The notes: generated by a model from the letters alone, not told the origin. 64,000 nucleotides of DNA from Morganella sibonii (GCF_040560245.1 NZ_JAKMWP010000005.1), one strand, 5' to 3'; positions 33,510 to 43,303 are shown, numbered from the stretch's first letter. Translations and numbers: made by a program.

Positions 33510-35270
33510 TTATGCCAGACTGTCGGATTTACGAAATCGCCCCTGATAATCAAAGATTTTTTCCCGGATCTGCCAGAAGTTCTCTTTTTTGCGTGAAACA
33601 ATGAAATCCGGGTAACGCAGCAATACCTGCTGACGGATCACCGATTCTGCATCCTGCCACTGAAAGGGTACACCGGGCGCGCGCAGATGCTGTGCCAGAA
33701 ACTGTTTCTCGAAGACAAAACGTTGTGCCGGTGTGGTCAGCCGGAAACGCTCACTGACGGTGGTGCCGTCCTCATCGTAATAATTGATGGTCAGCCATTC
33801 ACCGCGGTTATCCTGACCGGCTGAGAGTGCCATACCGCCACAGCGCAGTACCAGCGCATCTTTCAGACGCAGTGCGGCTTTCAGCATGTCATCCGGATCA
33901 CTGAGGACTTCATCGCAGTGACAGCAGCGCCGTGCGGCAATATCATTTTCTCCGTTACAGGACGGGCAGAGTTTAAAACGGAAACGGAAATCACACTGAT
34001 GCCGGGCGGATTCATCATCCGCATCAATAATTCCCTGACAGCGGCGGCCGTAGTGTTCGATGATATGGCCGTCATCGGTACATAATCCCCAGAACAGGTT
34101 GGCAAAACCGCATAACGGGCAAAATACCTGCACCGGCTGGCTTTTGCTGTTTGGTTTATGATTACCGACTTCCGGCATGTAGAGGTCATGCGGGTTTCCG
34201 GCGTAATCGAGGATCAGACACTCCGTTTTCCCCGGGGAGAGGCGCAGTCCGCGTCCGGCGATTTGCTGGTAAAGGCTGACAGATTCGGTCGGGCGCAAAA
34301 TGGCAATCACATCCACATGCGGGGCATCAAATCCGGTGGTGAGAACGGAAACGTTGACCAGATAATGCAGTTTCCGTGCTTTGAAATCGCGGATAATCGT
34401 TTCCCGATCTGCGGACGGGGTATCCGCACTGACCAGCGCCGCTTCACCGGGCGGGAGCAGTGACACAATTTCTGCCGCGTGCTCCACGGTGGCAGCGAAT
34501 ATCATGCAGCCCTGCCGGGGCGCGGCATACTCAATAATCTGGCGGACAATACGCGGTGTGATACGTTTTTGTTTTTTCACTTCCCGTGCCAGCACCTGCG
34601 AGTCAAACATGCCGGCGGCACTGACCGGTACCTGTGAAAAATCATATTGCAGCACCGGCATGTCCAGCCGTTGCGGCGGAACGAGATACTGATGGCTGAC
34701 CATATAGCGCAGCGGCAGTTCATAGATACAATCGCGGAAGAAGCAGGTATGATCGCCGCGGATCATGCCATGATAGTGATATTGATAGATCCAGCCGCTG
34801 CCCAGCCGGTACGGGGTGGCAGTCAGACCGAGAATACGCAGGGCCGGGTTATTCTTTTGCAGATGCTGTATCACCTGCTGATACTGGCTGTCTTCGCTGA
34901 GGCTGATCCGGTGGCACTCATCAATAATCAGCAGGGAAAATTTGCCGTCAAAATCGGCGGTATTACGGGCGACAGACTGCACGCTGCCGAAGATAACTTT
35001 CTGTGAGGATTCTTTCTGTGATAATCCGGCTGAATAGATACCTGCATCTAACCCGTAAGCCTGATATTTACTGTGATTTTGCTCCACCAGCTCTTTGACA
35101 TGTGCCAGCACCAGCACACGACCGTGTGCCAGCCGTGCCAGTTCGGCGATCACCAGGCTTTTTCCCGCTCCGGTGGGCAGGACAATCACTGCGGGTGTGG
35201 TGTGTTTGCGGAAATAGAGCAGGGCGGCATCGACAGCCTCCTGCTGATAAGGTCGCAGGGTAAATGTCAC
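33510..35270 (-). CDS. radD: DNA-repair SF2 helicase-like ATPase RadD (YejH)
   Basis: 586 residues, the same length as E. coli RadD. The GTG at 35270 gives VTFTLRPYQQEAVDAA and has a CGGAG site, so it is preferred over an ATG 63 nt upstream. Motifs are Walker A PTGAGKS (~28-34), DECH box, and motif VI QQIAGRGLRL. A C-terminal zinc-finger region has several CxxC pairs (CPLCGFAN, CPSCNGEN, CCHCDEV). RadD helps RecA-mediated repair and processing of recombination intermediates. Confidence 0.95.
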   Translation of the reverse strand: MTFTLRPYQQEAVDAALLYFRKHTTPAVIVLPTGAGKSLVIAELARLAHGRVLVLAHVKELVEQNHSKYQAYGLDAGIYSAGLSQKESSQKVIFGSVQSVARNTADFDGKFSLLIIDECHRISLSEDSQYQQVIQHLQKNNPALRILGLTATPYRLGSGWIYQYHYHGMIRGDHTCFFRDCIYELPLRYMVSHQYLVPPQRLDMPVLQYDFSQVPVSAAGMFDSQVLAREVKKQKRITPRIVRQIIEYAAPRQGCMIFAATVEHAAEIVSLLPPGEAALVSADTPSADRETIIRDFKARKLHYLVNVSVLTTGFDAPHVDVIAILRPTESVSLYQQIAGRGLRLSPGKTECLILDYAGNPHDLYMPEVGNHKPNSKSQPVQVFCPLCGFANLFWGLCTDDGHIIEHYGRRCQGIIDADDESARHQCDFRFRFKLCPSCNGENDIAARRCCHCDEVLSDPDDMLKAALRLKDALVLRCGGMALSAGQDNRGEWLTINYYDEDGTTVSERFRLTTPAQRFVFEKQFLAQHLRAPGVPFQWQDAESVIRQQVLLRYPDFIVSRKKENFWQIREKIFDYQGRFRKSDSLA

Positions 35271-35503
35271 AGGAACTCCGGCGGAACAGACAAAAAAACA
35301 GGGTGCCAGCATATCACACTTTGGGCGCGACAATTGACTGCATGGCGGAGGATAAACAGCGGAACCGCCGTCAGAAAGGCACTGTGATGTTGATGGTTTG
35401 TTGTTATAATGATTACTGTGGTTATTATCGAACCAACTTCTTTCATTTTATCTGCTTATCTGCCGGCAGTCCGCTGCGGGCACGTCAGGTTTAAGAGACA
35501 TTC

Positions 35504-36199
35504 ATGCGATTAGATAAATTTCTTGCCCATCAGATGGGTATCAGCCGGAACCTCGTGGCCAGAGAGCTGCGTGCGGGAATGGTGACTGTGGATGGTGACG
35601 TCGTGAAAAACGGCGCACTGAAAGTCAGCGCGGAAAACAAAGTGGCGTATGACGGCAATGTGATGACACACGTCACCGGGCCACGCTATTTTATGCTGAA
35701 TAAGCCGCAGGGCTATGTCTGCTCAACGGATGATCCGGTTAACCCGACCATTCTCTATTTTATCGATGAACCGGTTGCCCATAAACTGCATGCCGCCGGA
35801 CGGCTGGATATCGATACCACCGGACTTGTGCTGATGACCGATGACGGTCAGTGGTCGCACCGTATTACCTCGCCGAAACATCATTGTGAGAAAACCTATC
35901 GTGTCACACTGGCGGAACCGGTAGCGGACACGACCGCAGCCCTGTTTGAACAGGGAGTAATGCTGAACGGTGAGCAGCATCCGACCAAACCGGCAAAACT
36001 TGAGATTATCACGCCTCAGGATGTGCGGCTGACGATTTCCGAAGGACGTTACCATCAGGTCAAACGTATGTTTGCCGCTGCCGGTAATCATGTGGACGAA
36101 CTGCACCGCGAGCGTATCGGCGGCATTGTGCTGGATGACAGCCTGGCGCCGGGAGAATACCGTCCGCTGACTGACGAAGAGATTCAGTCGGTTCTCTGA
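35504..36199 (+). CDS. rsuA: 16S rRNA pseudouridine-516 synthase RsuA
   Basis: 231 residues with an N-terminal S4 RNA-binding domain (MRLDKFLAHQMGISRN) and a pseudouridine synthase domain. The catalytic aspartate is in GRLDIDTTGLVLMTDDG (~Asp103). It modifies U516 of 16S rRNA. It is divergent from radD and followed by bcr after 36 nt, as in E. coli. Confidence 0.96.
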   Translation: MRLDKFLAHQMGISRNLVARELRAGMVTVDGDVVKNGALKVSAENKVAYDGNVMTHVTGPRYFMLNKPQGYVCSTDDPVNPTILYFIDEPVAHKLHAAGRLDIDTTGLVLMTDDGQWSHRITSPKHHCEKTYRVTLAEPVADTTAALFEQGVMLNGEQHPTKPAKLEIITPQDVRLTISEGRYHQVKRMFAAAGNHVDELHRERIGGIVLDDSLAPGEYRPLTDEEIQSVL

Positions 36200-36235
36200 A
36201 CACCTTTTTACTGAATTAAATACGGAGTAACAGGC

Positions 36236-37420
36236 GTGCAAGTGCAACGTTCGGCCTATTTCGGCCTGATTTTTATTCTGGGTCTGTTATCGATGCTGAT
36301 GCCGCTGGCTATCGATATGTATCTGCCAAGCATGCCGACCATCGCCCGTGACTTTGGTGTCACTGAGGGCGACGTCCAGATGACCCTCAACAGTTATCTG
36401 ATAGGCTTTGCCGCCGGGCAGCTGGTGTACGGCCCGATGGCGGATGCACTCGGCCGCAAGCCGGTGATCCTCGGGGGAACCCTGATTTTTGCTCTGGCCT
36501 CGGCAGGTTGTGCGATGTCGCAGGATATCGGTACGTTTATCGGCATGCGCGGGCTGCACGGCTTTGCCGCCGCCGCAGCAAGTGTGGTAATCAACGCCCT
36601 GATGCGGGATATGTTCACCAAAGATGAGTTTTCCCGCAGTATGTCGTTTGTGGTGCTGGTGATGACCGTGGCACCGCTGCTGGCACCGATTATGGGCGGC
36701 ATGATGATGCTCTGGTTCAGCTGGCACGCGATTTTCTGGACAATCATGATTGCCGCGCTGATCGCTGCACTGCTGGTGTTGTTCTTTATCCGCGAAACTC
36801 TGCCGAAAGAGCGGCGTCAGCCGTTCCGTCTGCGGATCATGCTCGGTCAGTTTGTGACCTTGTTCCGCCAGAAGCGTGTGCTGTGTTATATGGTGGCATC
36901 CGGTTTTTCATTTGCCGGGATGTTCTCCTTTTTATCAGCCGGGTCATTCGTTTACATTCAGCTCTACGGGCTGACAGAACTGGAATTCGGCTACTGCTTT
37001 GCACTGAATATCGTTTTTCTCTTTATTATGACCACCATCAACAGCCGCTATGTCCGCCGCTTTGGTGCGCTGAATATGCTGCGTACCGGGCTGGTGGTAC
37101 AGCTGCTGGCCGGATGCTGGCTGTTACTGGCTGCATCAGCAGACCTTGGTTTTGTTGCCATCATGATTGGCGTGGCCTGCTATGTAGGGAACATTGCCAT
37201 GATCACATCCAATGCGATGGCGGTGATTCTGGATGATTATCCGCATATGGCAGGGACCGCCTCATCGCTGGCGGGAGTACTGCGGTTTGGTATCGGTGCG
37301 GGAGTGGGCGCTGTGGTGGCGTCATTTGATATGACAACCGTCTGGCCGATGGTCGGTGCGATGGCGCTCTGTATTCTGGTTGCTGCATCACTGGTATTGT
37401 ACGCACGGCGTTTTGCCTGA
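36236..37420 (+). CDS. bcr: Bcr/CflA-family multidrug efflux MFS transporter
   Basis: A 394-residue, twelve-segment drug:proton antiporter. MFS motif A is GPMADALGRKPVIL (~67-80), and the DMYLPSMPTIARDFG sequence in the first loop is typical of Bcr. The family exports bicyclomycin, sulfonamides and cysteine-like dipeptides. The GTG start follows CGGAG. It sits directly after rsuA as in E. coli. Confidence 0.93.
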   Translation: MQVQRSAYFGLIFILGLLSMLMPLAIDMYLPSMPTIARDFGVTEGDVQMTLNSYLIGFAAGQLVYGPMADALGRKPVILGGTLIFALASAGCAMSQDIGTFIGMRGLHGFAAAAASVVINALMRDMFTKDEFSRSMSFVVLVMTVAPLLAPIMGGMMMLWFSWHAIFWTIMIAALIAALLVLFFIRETLPKERRQPFRLRIMLGQFVTLFRQKRVLCYMVASGFSFAGMFSFLSAGSFVYIQLYGLTELEFGYCFALNIVFLFIMTTINSRYVRRFGALNMLRTGLVVQLLAGCWLLLAASADLGFVAIMIGVACYVGNIAMITSNAMAVILDDYPHMAGTASSLAGVLRFGIGAGVGAVVASFDMTTVWPMVGAMALCILVAASLVLYARRFA

Positions 37421-37932
37421 TTTCCTTTCTCTTCTGCCGGTCCGGAATTTGCCGGACCGGTCATTTCTGTAATATCAGTAATAGTCGAATGATTACCCCG
37501 GACAACTACTCAGTCATCATTTGGTTGATCTGAATCATGAAAAGTTACATTAATGTGAATTTTGTTTCATGACGGACAACCATGCTGAACACGCCGCTAT
37601 TTTTCGTTAATTGTATAATTAACTGATATTTAATCATATTTAAAGGTGATCGAATGATGAATACATGGAATGATATCCTTATTCATTCAACTTCAGCTAT
37701 ATGATATAAAATAAATCAGTTGAGAAAATTAACAAAACAGTATACAAATAGAGGTAATTGGATTGATGTTGTTAACAACCGGCAGAAAAGTACTGAATAC
37801 GTTTATGCCGGATCGGGAGTAAGTCGCCGGTCTTTCATCATCCGTGAACAGTGAATGTTCGTTAATTTCGAGGGATTGGGTCGGAAATTTTATTGAAGAT
37901 GATTCACCGGCACAGTATGACAGGATAATAGT
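37421..37932. other. Intergenic stretch between bcr and yejG
   Basis: It begins with a strong hairpin CCGGTCCGG/CCGGACCGG (37437-37460), probably the bcr terminator though its T-run is poor. The rest is AT-rich. A 16-codon open frame (37654-37704) with an AAAGGTGAT site and a 30-codon frame (37844-37936) running into yejG are visible. I cannot identify either, and they may be remnants of a decayed gene. Confidence 0.4.
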
Positions 37933-38277
37933 GTGAATAGTAATGCGCTTTCAGTTGTTTCCCGCCTGCCACAGCATTACCGGCTTTCCGGTCATGATGA
38001 CGGCCGCCGGTTAGAGGCGTTACCGGAACCTTTGCAGAGCAGGGAAGACAGCCTGACCGGTTTAAAATTACTGAGTCACGGCCACCATTCAACATATGAT
38101 GCCCTCTGCGCCATCCGGTCGCATCTGGAAGGATTGCAGATTGACAGTCTGATCCTGACCTGGGAAGGGGAGCCGTGCCTGTTTTTACACAGTGATGATG
38201 AGAGCACGGCAATGTGTGCCCTGAAAACCGCAGGGGCAGCCATTGCAGAGAATATTTCTGCCCGTTACCCTTTCTGA
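37933..38277 (+). CDS. yejG: YejG family protein
   Basis: 114 residues. The C-terminal half (WEGEPCLFLHSDDESTAMCALKTAGAAIAE, then YPF at the end) matches E. coli YejG, a small cytoplasmic protein reported to affect aminoglycoside susceptibility. A GTG start is used; no strong ribosome site is seen. Unlike E. coli, yejABEF and rtn are missing between this gene and mepS. Confidence 0.85.
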   Translation: MNSNALSVVSRLPQHYRLSGHDDGRRLEALPEPLQSREDSLTGLKLLSHGHHSTYDALCAIRSHLEGLQIDSLILTWEGEPCLFLHSDDESTAMCALKTAGAAIAENISARYPF

Positions 38278-38325
38278 TGTGTAACACCGCCGGTCTGACA
38301 GCCGGCTCCGGTAAAATGCAGATAT

Positions 38326-38356
38326 AAAAAAAGCTTCCTGAAAAGGAAGCTTTTTC
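38326..38356. terminator. Bidirectional terminator between yejG and mepS
   Basis: The stem AAGCTTCC/GGAAGCTT has A-runs before it and T-runs after it (loop TGAAAA). It is symmetrical enough to serve both convergent genes. Confidence 0.9.
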
Positions 38357-38390
38357 TTTTTAAATAATACACTGCAAGGGAGTGAATGTA

Positions 38391-38945
38391 TTATTTAATT
38401 AAACGGCGTCCGTCGTAGTAACGGTTATTCCAGTATTTATCTGTCATGTTGGAGACGATAACACCGTTTGATGTGGATGCATGGACAAATTTATCATTAC
38501 CGACATAAATACCGACATGGCGCTGACGTTTTCCGGTTTTAAATAACACCAGGTCACCGGCCTGCAGTTTGGCACGTTTTACGCTGGTACCGACAGACTG
38601 TTGTTCTGCTGTTGAACGCGGCAGTTCCATACCGAACTGGTCGAGAAAAGTCTGGCGGACAAATGCGGAGCAGTCGATACCTGAACGGGTTGTGCCGCCG
38701 AGACGGTAAGCCACACCTTTCCAGCTGGCATACTGAGACATCAGTTTGGATTTAACATCGACATTATTGACTAACTGTTCGAATTCATCCTGAGACGCTT
38801 GCAAAATAAAATTGTTTGTACGGGTTTCAGATTGAACTTGACGGGCTGAATTTGGAGATGTACTGCATGCTGACAATGTCGCCGCGATAATCAATGCCGG
38901 AACAATCCGGGTGATATATCTCAGAATCGGTTGAGATGTGACCAT
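38391..38945 (-). CDS. mepS: Murein DD-endopeptidase MepS (Spr) lipoprotein
   Basis: 184 residues. Lipoprotein signal with lipobox LSAC, Cys27. NlpC/P60 domain with catalytic Cys92 (GIDCSAF), His143 (RHVGIYVG) and His155 (FVHAS). It cleaves D-Ala-mDAP cross-links to allow murein growth and is normally controlled by NlpI-Prc proteolysis. It is next to lpxT as in E. coli. Confidence 0.96.
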   Translation of the reverse strand: MVTSQPILRYITRIVPALIIAATLSACSTSPNSARQVQSETRTNNFILQASQDEFEQLVNNVDVKSKLMSQYASWKGVAYRLGGTTRSGIDCSAFVRQTFLDQFGMELPRSTAEQQSVGTSVKRAKLQAGDLVLFKTGKRQRHVGIYVGNDKFVHASTSNGVIVSNMTDKYWNNRYYDGRRLIK

Positions 38946-39272
38946 GTGTGAGTTTTCCCTTGCATTCCTTATGTGACGAATGTCACTTTAAAAACAAAAC
39001 ATACTTACACTAATTAAATCCACGCGGGTGCACAATATGTTTATTCTAAAAACGTACGGAACGGCACGTTTAATATCAATGAACAATTTATGAAAAGGGA
39101 TTAATCAACCATACGTAACGATCTAATTACTGGCAAAATTAATCAATTCCTAATAATTGGACGAATTGATACTACATAAAGGGGGCGGAAATGGCGAGGG
39201 AAAAAACCGGTTATTTACAAAACCTTAAACTTGTCAGTAAGGTAATCTGATTAGGATGTCCGGAATGTTTCA
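38946..39272. other. mepS upstream region
   Basis: A 327-bp non-coding, AT-rich stretch that must carry the mepS promoter. lpxT ends at its right edge. I see no repeat, small gene or named operator. Confidence 0.5.
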
Positions 39273-39992
39273 CTAATGTGAAATTTTCTTTGTAATATCG
39301 GATAACCGCGGCATGCGGCGTACCAGAAAATTTACACACCGGTCACCCAGAGGTGTCAGTAAAATCCAGGGAAGCGTAATTAATGTCAATGACAGCGAAC
39401 CGGCCATAATATCGCTGAACCAGTGTGCACCTGCCATTATCCGTGGCAGGGAAAAAATAATTACCAGCAAAACAGCGGCAGAAAAATAACGGAATCCGGC
39501 ATAACGCCAGACAAACGCGGCAAAAATCATCAGCATCAGACCGTGATCACCCGGAAAACTGCTTTTTGATGCATCTTTTGTAAAGATTCCGGTGATATCA
39601 CTGACGCGGTGAACCGAATCGAGCATCAGAGTCGGGCTGTAACGGTTAAAAGGAATTGCCTGCCCGGCCTGGTTAATCAGCACTGCACTTACCACCATCA
39701 CAATCCCCGCCATCACCAGTCTGCGTTTACCGGCGCTGTCCTGTTTACGGAAAGCGGTGTAATAGATCAGTCCCATCAGCAGAAGCGCAGCCAGATCAAA
39801 TGCACGGTTATTAATAACGGCAATAAATACGGCCAGAGAATGATTGCCGGCAAGCGGGGTATTAAAAAAACGGAAGACAGTATGGTCGGGTGCTGCCCAC
39901 AAACCGTGATCAACCGGCAGGTACCAGGAAAGAAACAGCATAATCCCGCTGAGGCTGACAAAAAACGGACGTGTGAAGCGCTGCACTGCCAT
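39273..39992 (-). CDS. lpxT: Lipid A 1-diphosphate synthase LpxT (YeiU)
   Basis: A 239-residue PAP2-type inner-membrane phosphotransferase with six hydrophobic segments. Signature motifs are KSSFPGDHGLMLM (~130-142, PSGH-type) and HWFSDIMAGSL (H-x3-D). It moves phosphate from undecaprenyl pyrophosphate to lipid A. Genomic position next to mepS and homology along the full length support LpxT over a generic PAP2. Confidence 0.9.
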   Translation of the reverse strand: MAVQRFTRPFFVSLSGIMLFLSWYLPVDHGLWAAPDHTVFRFFNTPLAGNHSLAVFIAVINNRAFDLAALLLMGLIYYTAFRKQDSAGKRRLVMAGIVMVVSAVLINQAGQAIPFNRYSPTLMLDSVHRVSDITGIFTKDASKSSFPGDHGLMLMIFAAFVWRYAGFRYFSAAVLLVIIFSLPRIMAGAHWFSDIMAGSLSLTLITLPWILLTPLGDRCVNFLVRRMPRLSDITKKISH

Positions 39993-40350
39993 AACAAAAC
40001 CTGAAGATAATTAAATAGTTTAGCAAAAGTTTCGCTCCAGTCTGCCAGAAACACGGGGATGAGTTTACACATAAAAAGGGAAATGGATAATGTTGCTTTT
40101 ATGTAAAAGTTGTTATTTGTTGGTTAATGTCTATAATCATGGCAGACGAGGGTGGAATAGTTAATAAAGTCATATTATTATCATGATATAAGAAATTACA
40201 GTATATAATTCTGTCATCATACTAAAAACACGGCTGTTTGTTATATCTCAGTAAAGATTAGTGACCTATTGTCGATAAAGAATAAGCGAATAATTTTCAT
40301 CCCGCGGTAAACGGGTTGCTTCCGCGAATACTTATCCGAAGAGGTTCGTT
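39993..40350. other. Intergenic region between lpxT and a small secreted protein gene
   Basis: A 358-bp AT-rich divergent region. An AGAGG site precedes the gene at 40351. Nothing else recognisable. Confidence 0.5.
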
Positions 40351-40680
40351 ATGAAAAAGCTACAGTTCTTTATCGCTGCTGCAGGTTTATTAATGAGCAG
40401 CGTTACGGCAGCGGCTGAAAGTGAAAGCCGCTCAGTATCCGGTGTGATCACGTTCCATGGTGCGATTGTTGAAGGTCCCTGCACAATGGACTTTAATATC
40501 AATGATATCAGCTCCCGTTGTTACCGTTCAGGAATGAAAAAAGAACAACTGAATACTCAGACTATCACCCGAAATACCCGATCCGTGTCCGACCTGATAC
40601 CGGCCAATATGGGGGAGGCAAAACTTCACTGGCTGGACAGCAGAAAGCAATTAGCCATGGTTGTTGTCAGCTATCTTTAA
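40351..40680 (+). CDS. Small secreted fimbrial-subunit-like protein, copy 1
   Basis: 109 residues with a signal peptide (cut after TAA or AAA near residue 22). The mature start SVSGVITFHGAIVEGPCTMDF is like the first strands of chaperone-usher fimbrial subunits (V-x-G-x-I-x-F-x-G-x-I-V-x-x-x-C). It has two cysteines, but the protein is too short for a full pilin and lacks the C-terminal pattern. It is paralogous to 40858-41196. No chaperone or usher is nearby. Confidence 0.55.
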   Translation: MKKLQFFIAAAGLLMSSVTAAAESESRSVSGVITFHGAIVEGPCTMDFNINDISSRCYRSGMKKEQLNTQTITRNTRSVSDLIPANMGEAKLHWLDSRKQLAMVVVSYL

Positions 40681-40716
40681 TGAAGACAGCGCCCCGCAAT
40701 CAATGCATACCGGAGA

Positions 40717-40775
40717 AACCGGTGAAAATCGTGTGACGTACCACATCACGATACCGGTTTTCGCTTCTTTTTTTG
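40717..40775 (+). terminator. Rho-independent terminator
   Basis: The long stem AACCGGT/ACCGGTT encloses ATCGTG/TCACGAT pairing and is followed by a T-rich run (TTCTTTTTTT). It ends the copy 1 transcript. Confidence 0.8.
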
Positions 40776-40857
40776 TGCCGGGCGCGTTATAACAAGTACA
40801 GCGGTAACGTTAACACGCTGGTCGTCAGTCGGACGGAACAACAGTGAGGTGCCTGTG

Positions 40858-41196
40858 ATGAATCATCTTAAGGCTATTTTCAGTGGTATGTTGTTTAGCT
40901 TGTCAGTTATCCTGCCGGGAGCGGCATCCGGTATCAGCGAAGGGACAATTCTGCTCTCCGGCAGTGTGGTGAATACCGCCTGCGAAGTCAGTGTCCTGAC
41001 GGCGGAGAAACCGCAGGATAGTCAGCCGTCATTTGAATACCGCTGCCTGCGCAACGGCGAACCCGCCAGCATGCAGGACAACACAGCAGAAGGTGAACTT
41101 GCTCAGGGACGTCTGCCGCAATCAATGGGGCGCACGTCTTACTCGGTTCTGAATGAAGAGCGCCGGGAAGCGTATCTGCGGGTGGATTACTTCTGA
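40858..41196 (+). CDS. Small secreted fimbrial-subunit-like protein, copy 2
   Basis: 112 residues with a signal peptide and a mature start TILLSGSVVNTACEVSVL, again the first pilin-like strands, with a second Cys in YRCLRNG. The C-terminal half (GEL...GRLPQSMGR... YLRVDYF) parallels copy 1 (SDLIPANMGEA... MVVVSYL). The ATG at 40858 has GAGG at good spacing; a GTG at 40849 is the alternative. Function unknown. It may be a derived single-domain binding protein. Confidence 0.55.
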   Translation: MNHLKAIFSGMLFSLSVILPGAASGISEGTILLSGSVVNTACEVSVLTAEKPQDSQPSFEYRCLRNGEPASMQDNTAEGELAQGRLPQSMGRTSYSVLNEERREAYLRVDYF

Positions 41197-41286
41197 GGGA
41201 TGCGAAATGACGGCGGGTCAGCCGGTTTCCGCTGAGAGCAGAAAACCGGTAACCCGGTAACAGGCAGTTTTTACCGGCTGCGGGAA

Positions 41287-41859
41287 TTAATCCGCGCGGC
41301 CCATATAACGACGTTCCGCAATATGAATGCGGATTTTTTCACCGTTACTCAGGTATTCAGGCACCTGGATCACCAGCCCGGTCGGCAGGGTTGCCGGTTT
41401 GGTCCGCGCACTGGCGGATGCCCCTTTGATACCCGGGGTGGTTTCAATAATTTCCATATCAACAGTCTGCGGCAGTTCCAGCGCCAGCACCTGGCCGTCC
41501 ATTGTCAGTACCTGCATACCCGGCAGACCTTCCTCAGGAATAAACAGCAGTTCTTCTTCGATCTGATCTTTTTTCAGCGGATAAGGCGTGAAGTCTTCAT
41601 CATCCATAAAGACATATTCATCGCCATCAACATAAGAGAGCTGAACAGCGCGGCGGGTCAGGGTGATCGTGTCGATAATGTCATCACCTTTAAAACGCTC
41701 TTCCACTTTCTGTCCGGTGCGGACATCGGTAAAACGCATTTTATACAGGGTGCTGGCCCCGCGGGCACTCGGCGTCTGGACATCGATATCTTTGACCATC
41801 AGCAGCTTACCGTTATAGCTTACTGCGGTTCCGCGTTTAATTTCATTGGCCTTTGCCAT
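41287..41859 (-). CDS. yeiP: Elongation factor P-like protein EfpL (YeiP)
   Basis: 190 residues with three beta-barrel domains like EF-P. The tip loop of domain I reads PSARGAST with Arg33 instead of the modified Lys of EF-P, which is the EfpL signature. It relieves ribosome stalling at certain proline and other motifs. It is placed as in E. coli but without yeiQ/yeiR beside it. Confidence 0.94.
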   Translation of the reverse strand: MAKANEIKRGTAVSYNGKLLMVKDIDVQTPSARGASTLYKMRFTDVRTGQKVEERFKGDDIIDTITLTRRAVQLSYVDGDEYVFMDDEDFTPYPLKKDQIEEELLFIPEEGLPGMQVLTMDGQVLALELPQTVDMEIIETTPGIKGASASARTKPATLPTGLVIQVPEYLSNGEKIRIHIAERRYMGRAD

Positions 41860-42010
41860 AATTTGCCCCGTTACATAAGTAATATCAATAGTAAAGCAGG
41901 CCTTCAGACCTGCGGATTGGCGACAAAATTACTCGCAGTTTTTCCAATGTGCAAGCCAAAATTAGCACACCCGCGCAGAGAAATGCGGCGGGTGTGCTGT
42001 CAGGATTAAA

Positions 42011-43258
42011 TCAGCGGTAAACCGGCAGGAGATCCATCATGGACAAAATATGTGTCACGGCGTTGAGAAGCCCGAACACAATGATAAAGATGATCATCGC
42101 ATTGCCGCCCGGCACACGGTAGGCTGCCTCCGGGAAGCGGCGGCGGGTGGCTTTTGCCATCAGCGCGGGAACAATGACCGCCCAGATAGTGGCTGCCAGC
42201 CCGGCATAACCGATGGCATACAGGAAACCGTTCGGGTACAGCACCGCCAGAATCGCAGGCGGAACAAAGGTAAACACGGCAGATTTCAGGCGCCCGGTGC
42301 CGTTATCCTTAAATTTAAAGAAGTCCGCGATATAATCAAACAGCCCCAGAGAGACTCCCAGGAATGAACTGGCCAGCGCCATATAACTGAAAGCATTGAG
42401 TAACTGCACGGTGGTATCACTGCTGATTGCGGCTTTCATCTGGTTTAACAGTGCGGTGATATTGCCGCCTTCCGCGATAATCTGCTTAAAGTTTTCCCGC
42501 GGGACGTTACCCTGCGCGGCCAGCTGCCATAAGATATAAATCACCAGTGAGATCAGGGAGCCGATAAGCAGGCTGCGTACCACGGATTTCGCATCATTAC
42601 GGTAGTATTTTACCAGCCCCGGGACGTTACCGTGGAAACCGAATGACGTCAGCAGGAATGGCAGTGCCACCAGCGCATACGGCAGATAGCGGGCTTCCGG
42701 CTCCTGCGTGTTAAATAACACCGCAGTTTTCACTTCAGTGATCATTCCTCCTGCGGACATCACGAAAGCAATCACCATACCGCCGATCAGAATGGTACAC
42801 AGGCGATCTACCGCTTTGGTTGAGATCCAGACAATCACAGCCACCACAACGGCAAAGAAAATGCCGCTCATGGCGGGAGTGATATCAAACCCGCGTGCCG
42901 CCAGGTTTTCCTGCAGCATCGAACCGCCTGCCGAAATATAGGCATAAGTCAGAATATAGAGCACAAAAGCAATGGACAGCCCGTTAATCACCGACCAGCC
43001 GTTACCCAGCAGATCTTTGGTAATCGTGTGAAAGCTGGAACCGGACGGATAATTCAGGTTTGCCTCAAGGATCATCAGTCCGGAGGTATACATACAGAAC
43101 CAGGTGTAAATCAGCAGCAGGACAGAGCCTGTAAACCAGACACCGGCCGTCATCACAGGGATGGAAAACATGCCAGCACCGACAGCGGTACCGGCGATAA
43201 TCATGGCACCGCCCAGGACGGAAGGGCGTTTGGTTTGTGTTATTGCGTCGCTGCTCAT
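42011..43258 (-). CDS. mtr: Tryptophan-specific permease Mtr
   Basis: A 415-residue aromatic amino acid permease (HAAAP family, eleven segments). It follows E. coli Mtr closely: GGAMIIAGTAVGAGMFSIPV at the start, SGLMILEANLNYPSGSSFHTITKDLLG, FHGNVPGLVKYY and a C-terminal LLPVYR. TyrP and TnaB are relatives but match less well in these segments. Not at this place in E. coli. Confidence 0.88.
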   Translation of the reverse strand: MSSDAITQTKRPSVLGGAMIIAGTAVGAGMFSIPVMTAGVWFTGSVLLLIYTWFCMYTSGLMILEANLNYPSGSSFHTITKDLLGNGWSVINGLSIAFVLYILTYAYISAGGSMLQENLAARGFDITPAMSGIFFAVVVAVIVWISTKAVDRLCTILIGGMVIAFVMSAGGMITEVKTAVLFNTQEPEARYLPYALVALPFLLTSFGFHGNVPGLVKYYRNDAKSVVRSLLIGSLISLVIYILWQLAAQGNVPRENFKQIIAEGGNITALLNQMKAAISSDTTVQLLNAFSYMALASSFLGVSLGLFDYIADFFKFKDNGTGRLKSAVFTFVPPAILAVLYPNGFLYAIGYAGLAATIWAVIVPALMAKATRRRFPEAAYRVPGGNAMIIFIIVFGLLNAVTHILSMMDLLPVYR

Positions 43259-43283
43259 TAAATCCTCCGGTTACTCAGCTCCG

Positions 43284-43303
43284 TGTACTAGCTTGATGAT
43301 ACG
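43284..43303 (-). promoter_or_regulatory. Possible TrpR operator half-site upstream of mtr
   Basis: GTACTAG at 43285-43291 equals a TrpR operator half-site. The other half (GATGATAC) matches poorly. The position 26-45 bp before the mtr start is right for repression. Tentative. Confidence 0.3.

Noticed and set aside
37844..37936. LuxR-type regulator fragment before yejG
   Set aside because: The translation only vaguely suggests such a protein, is about 30 residues long, and has no diagnostic motif.
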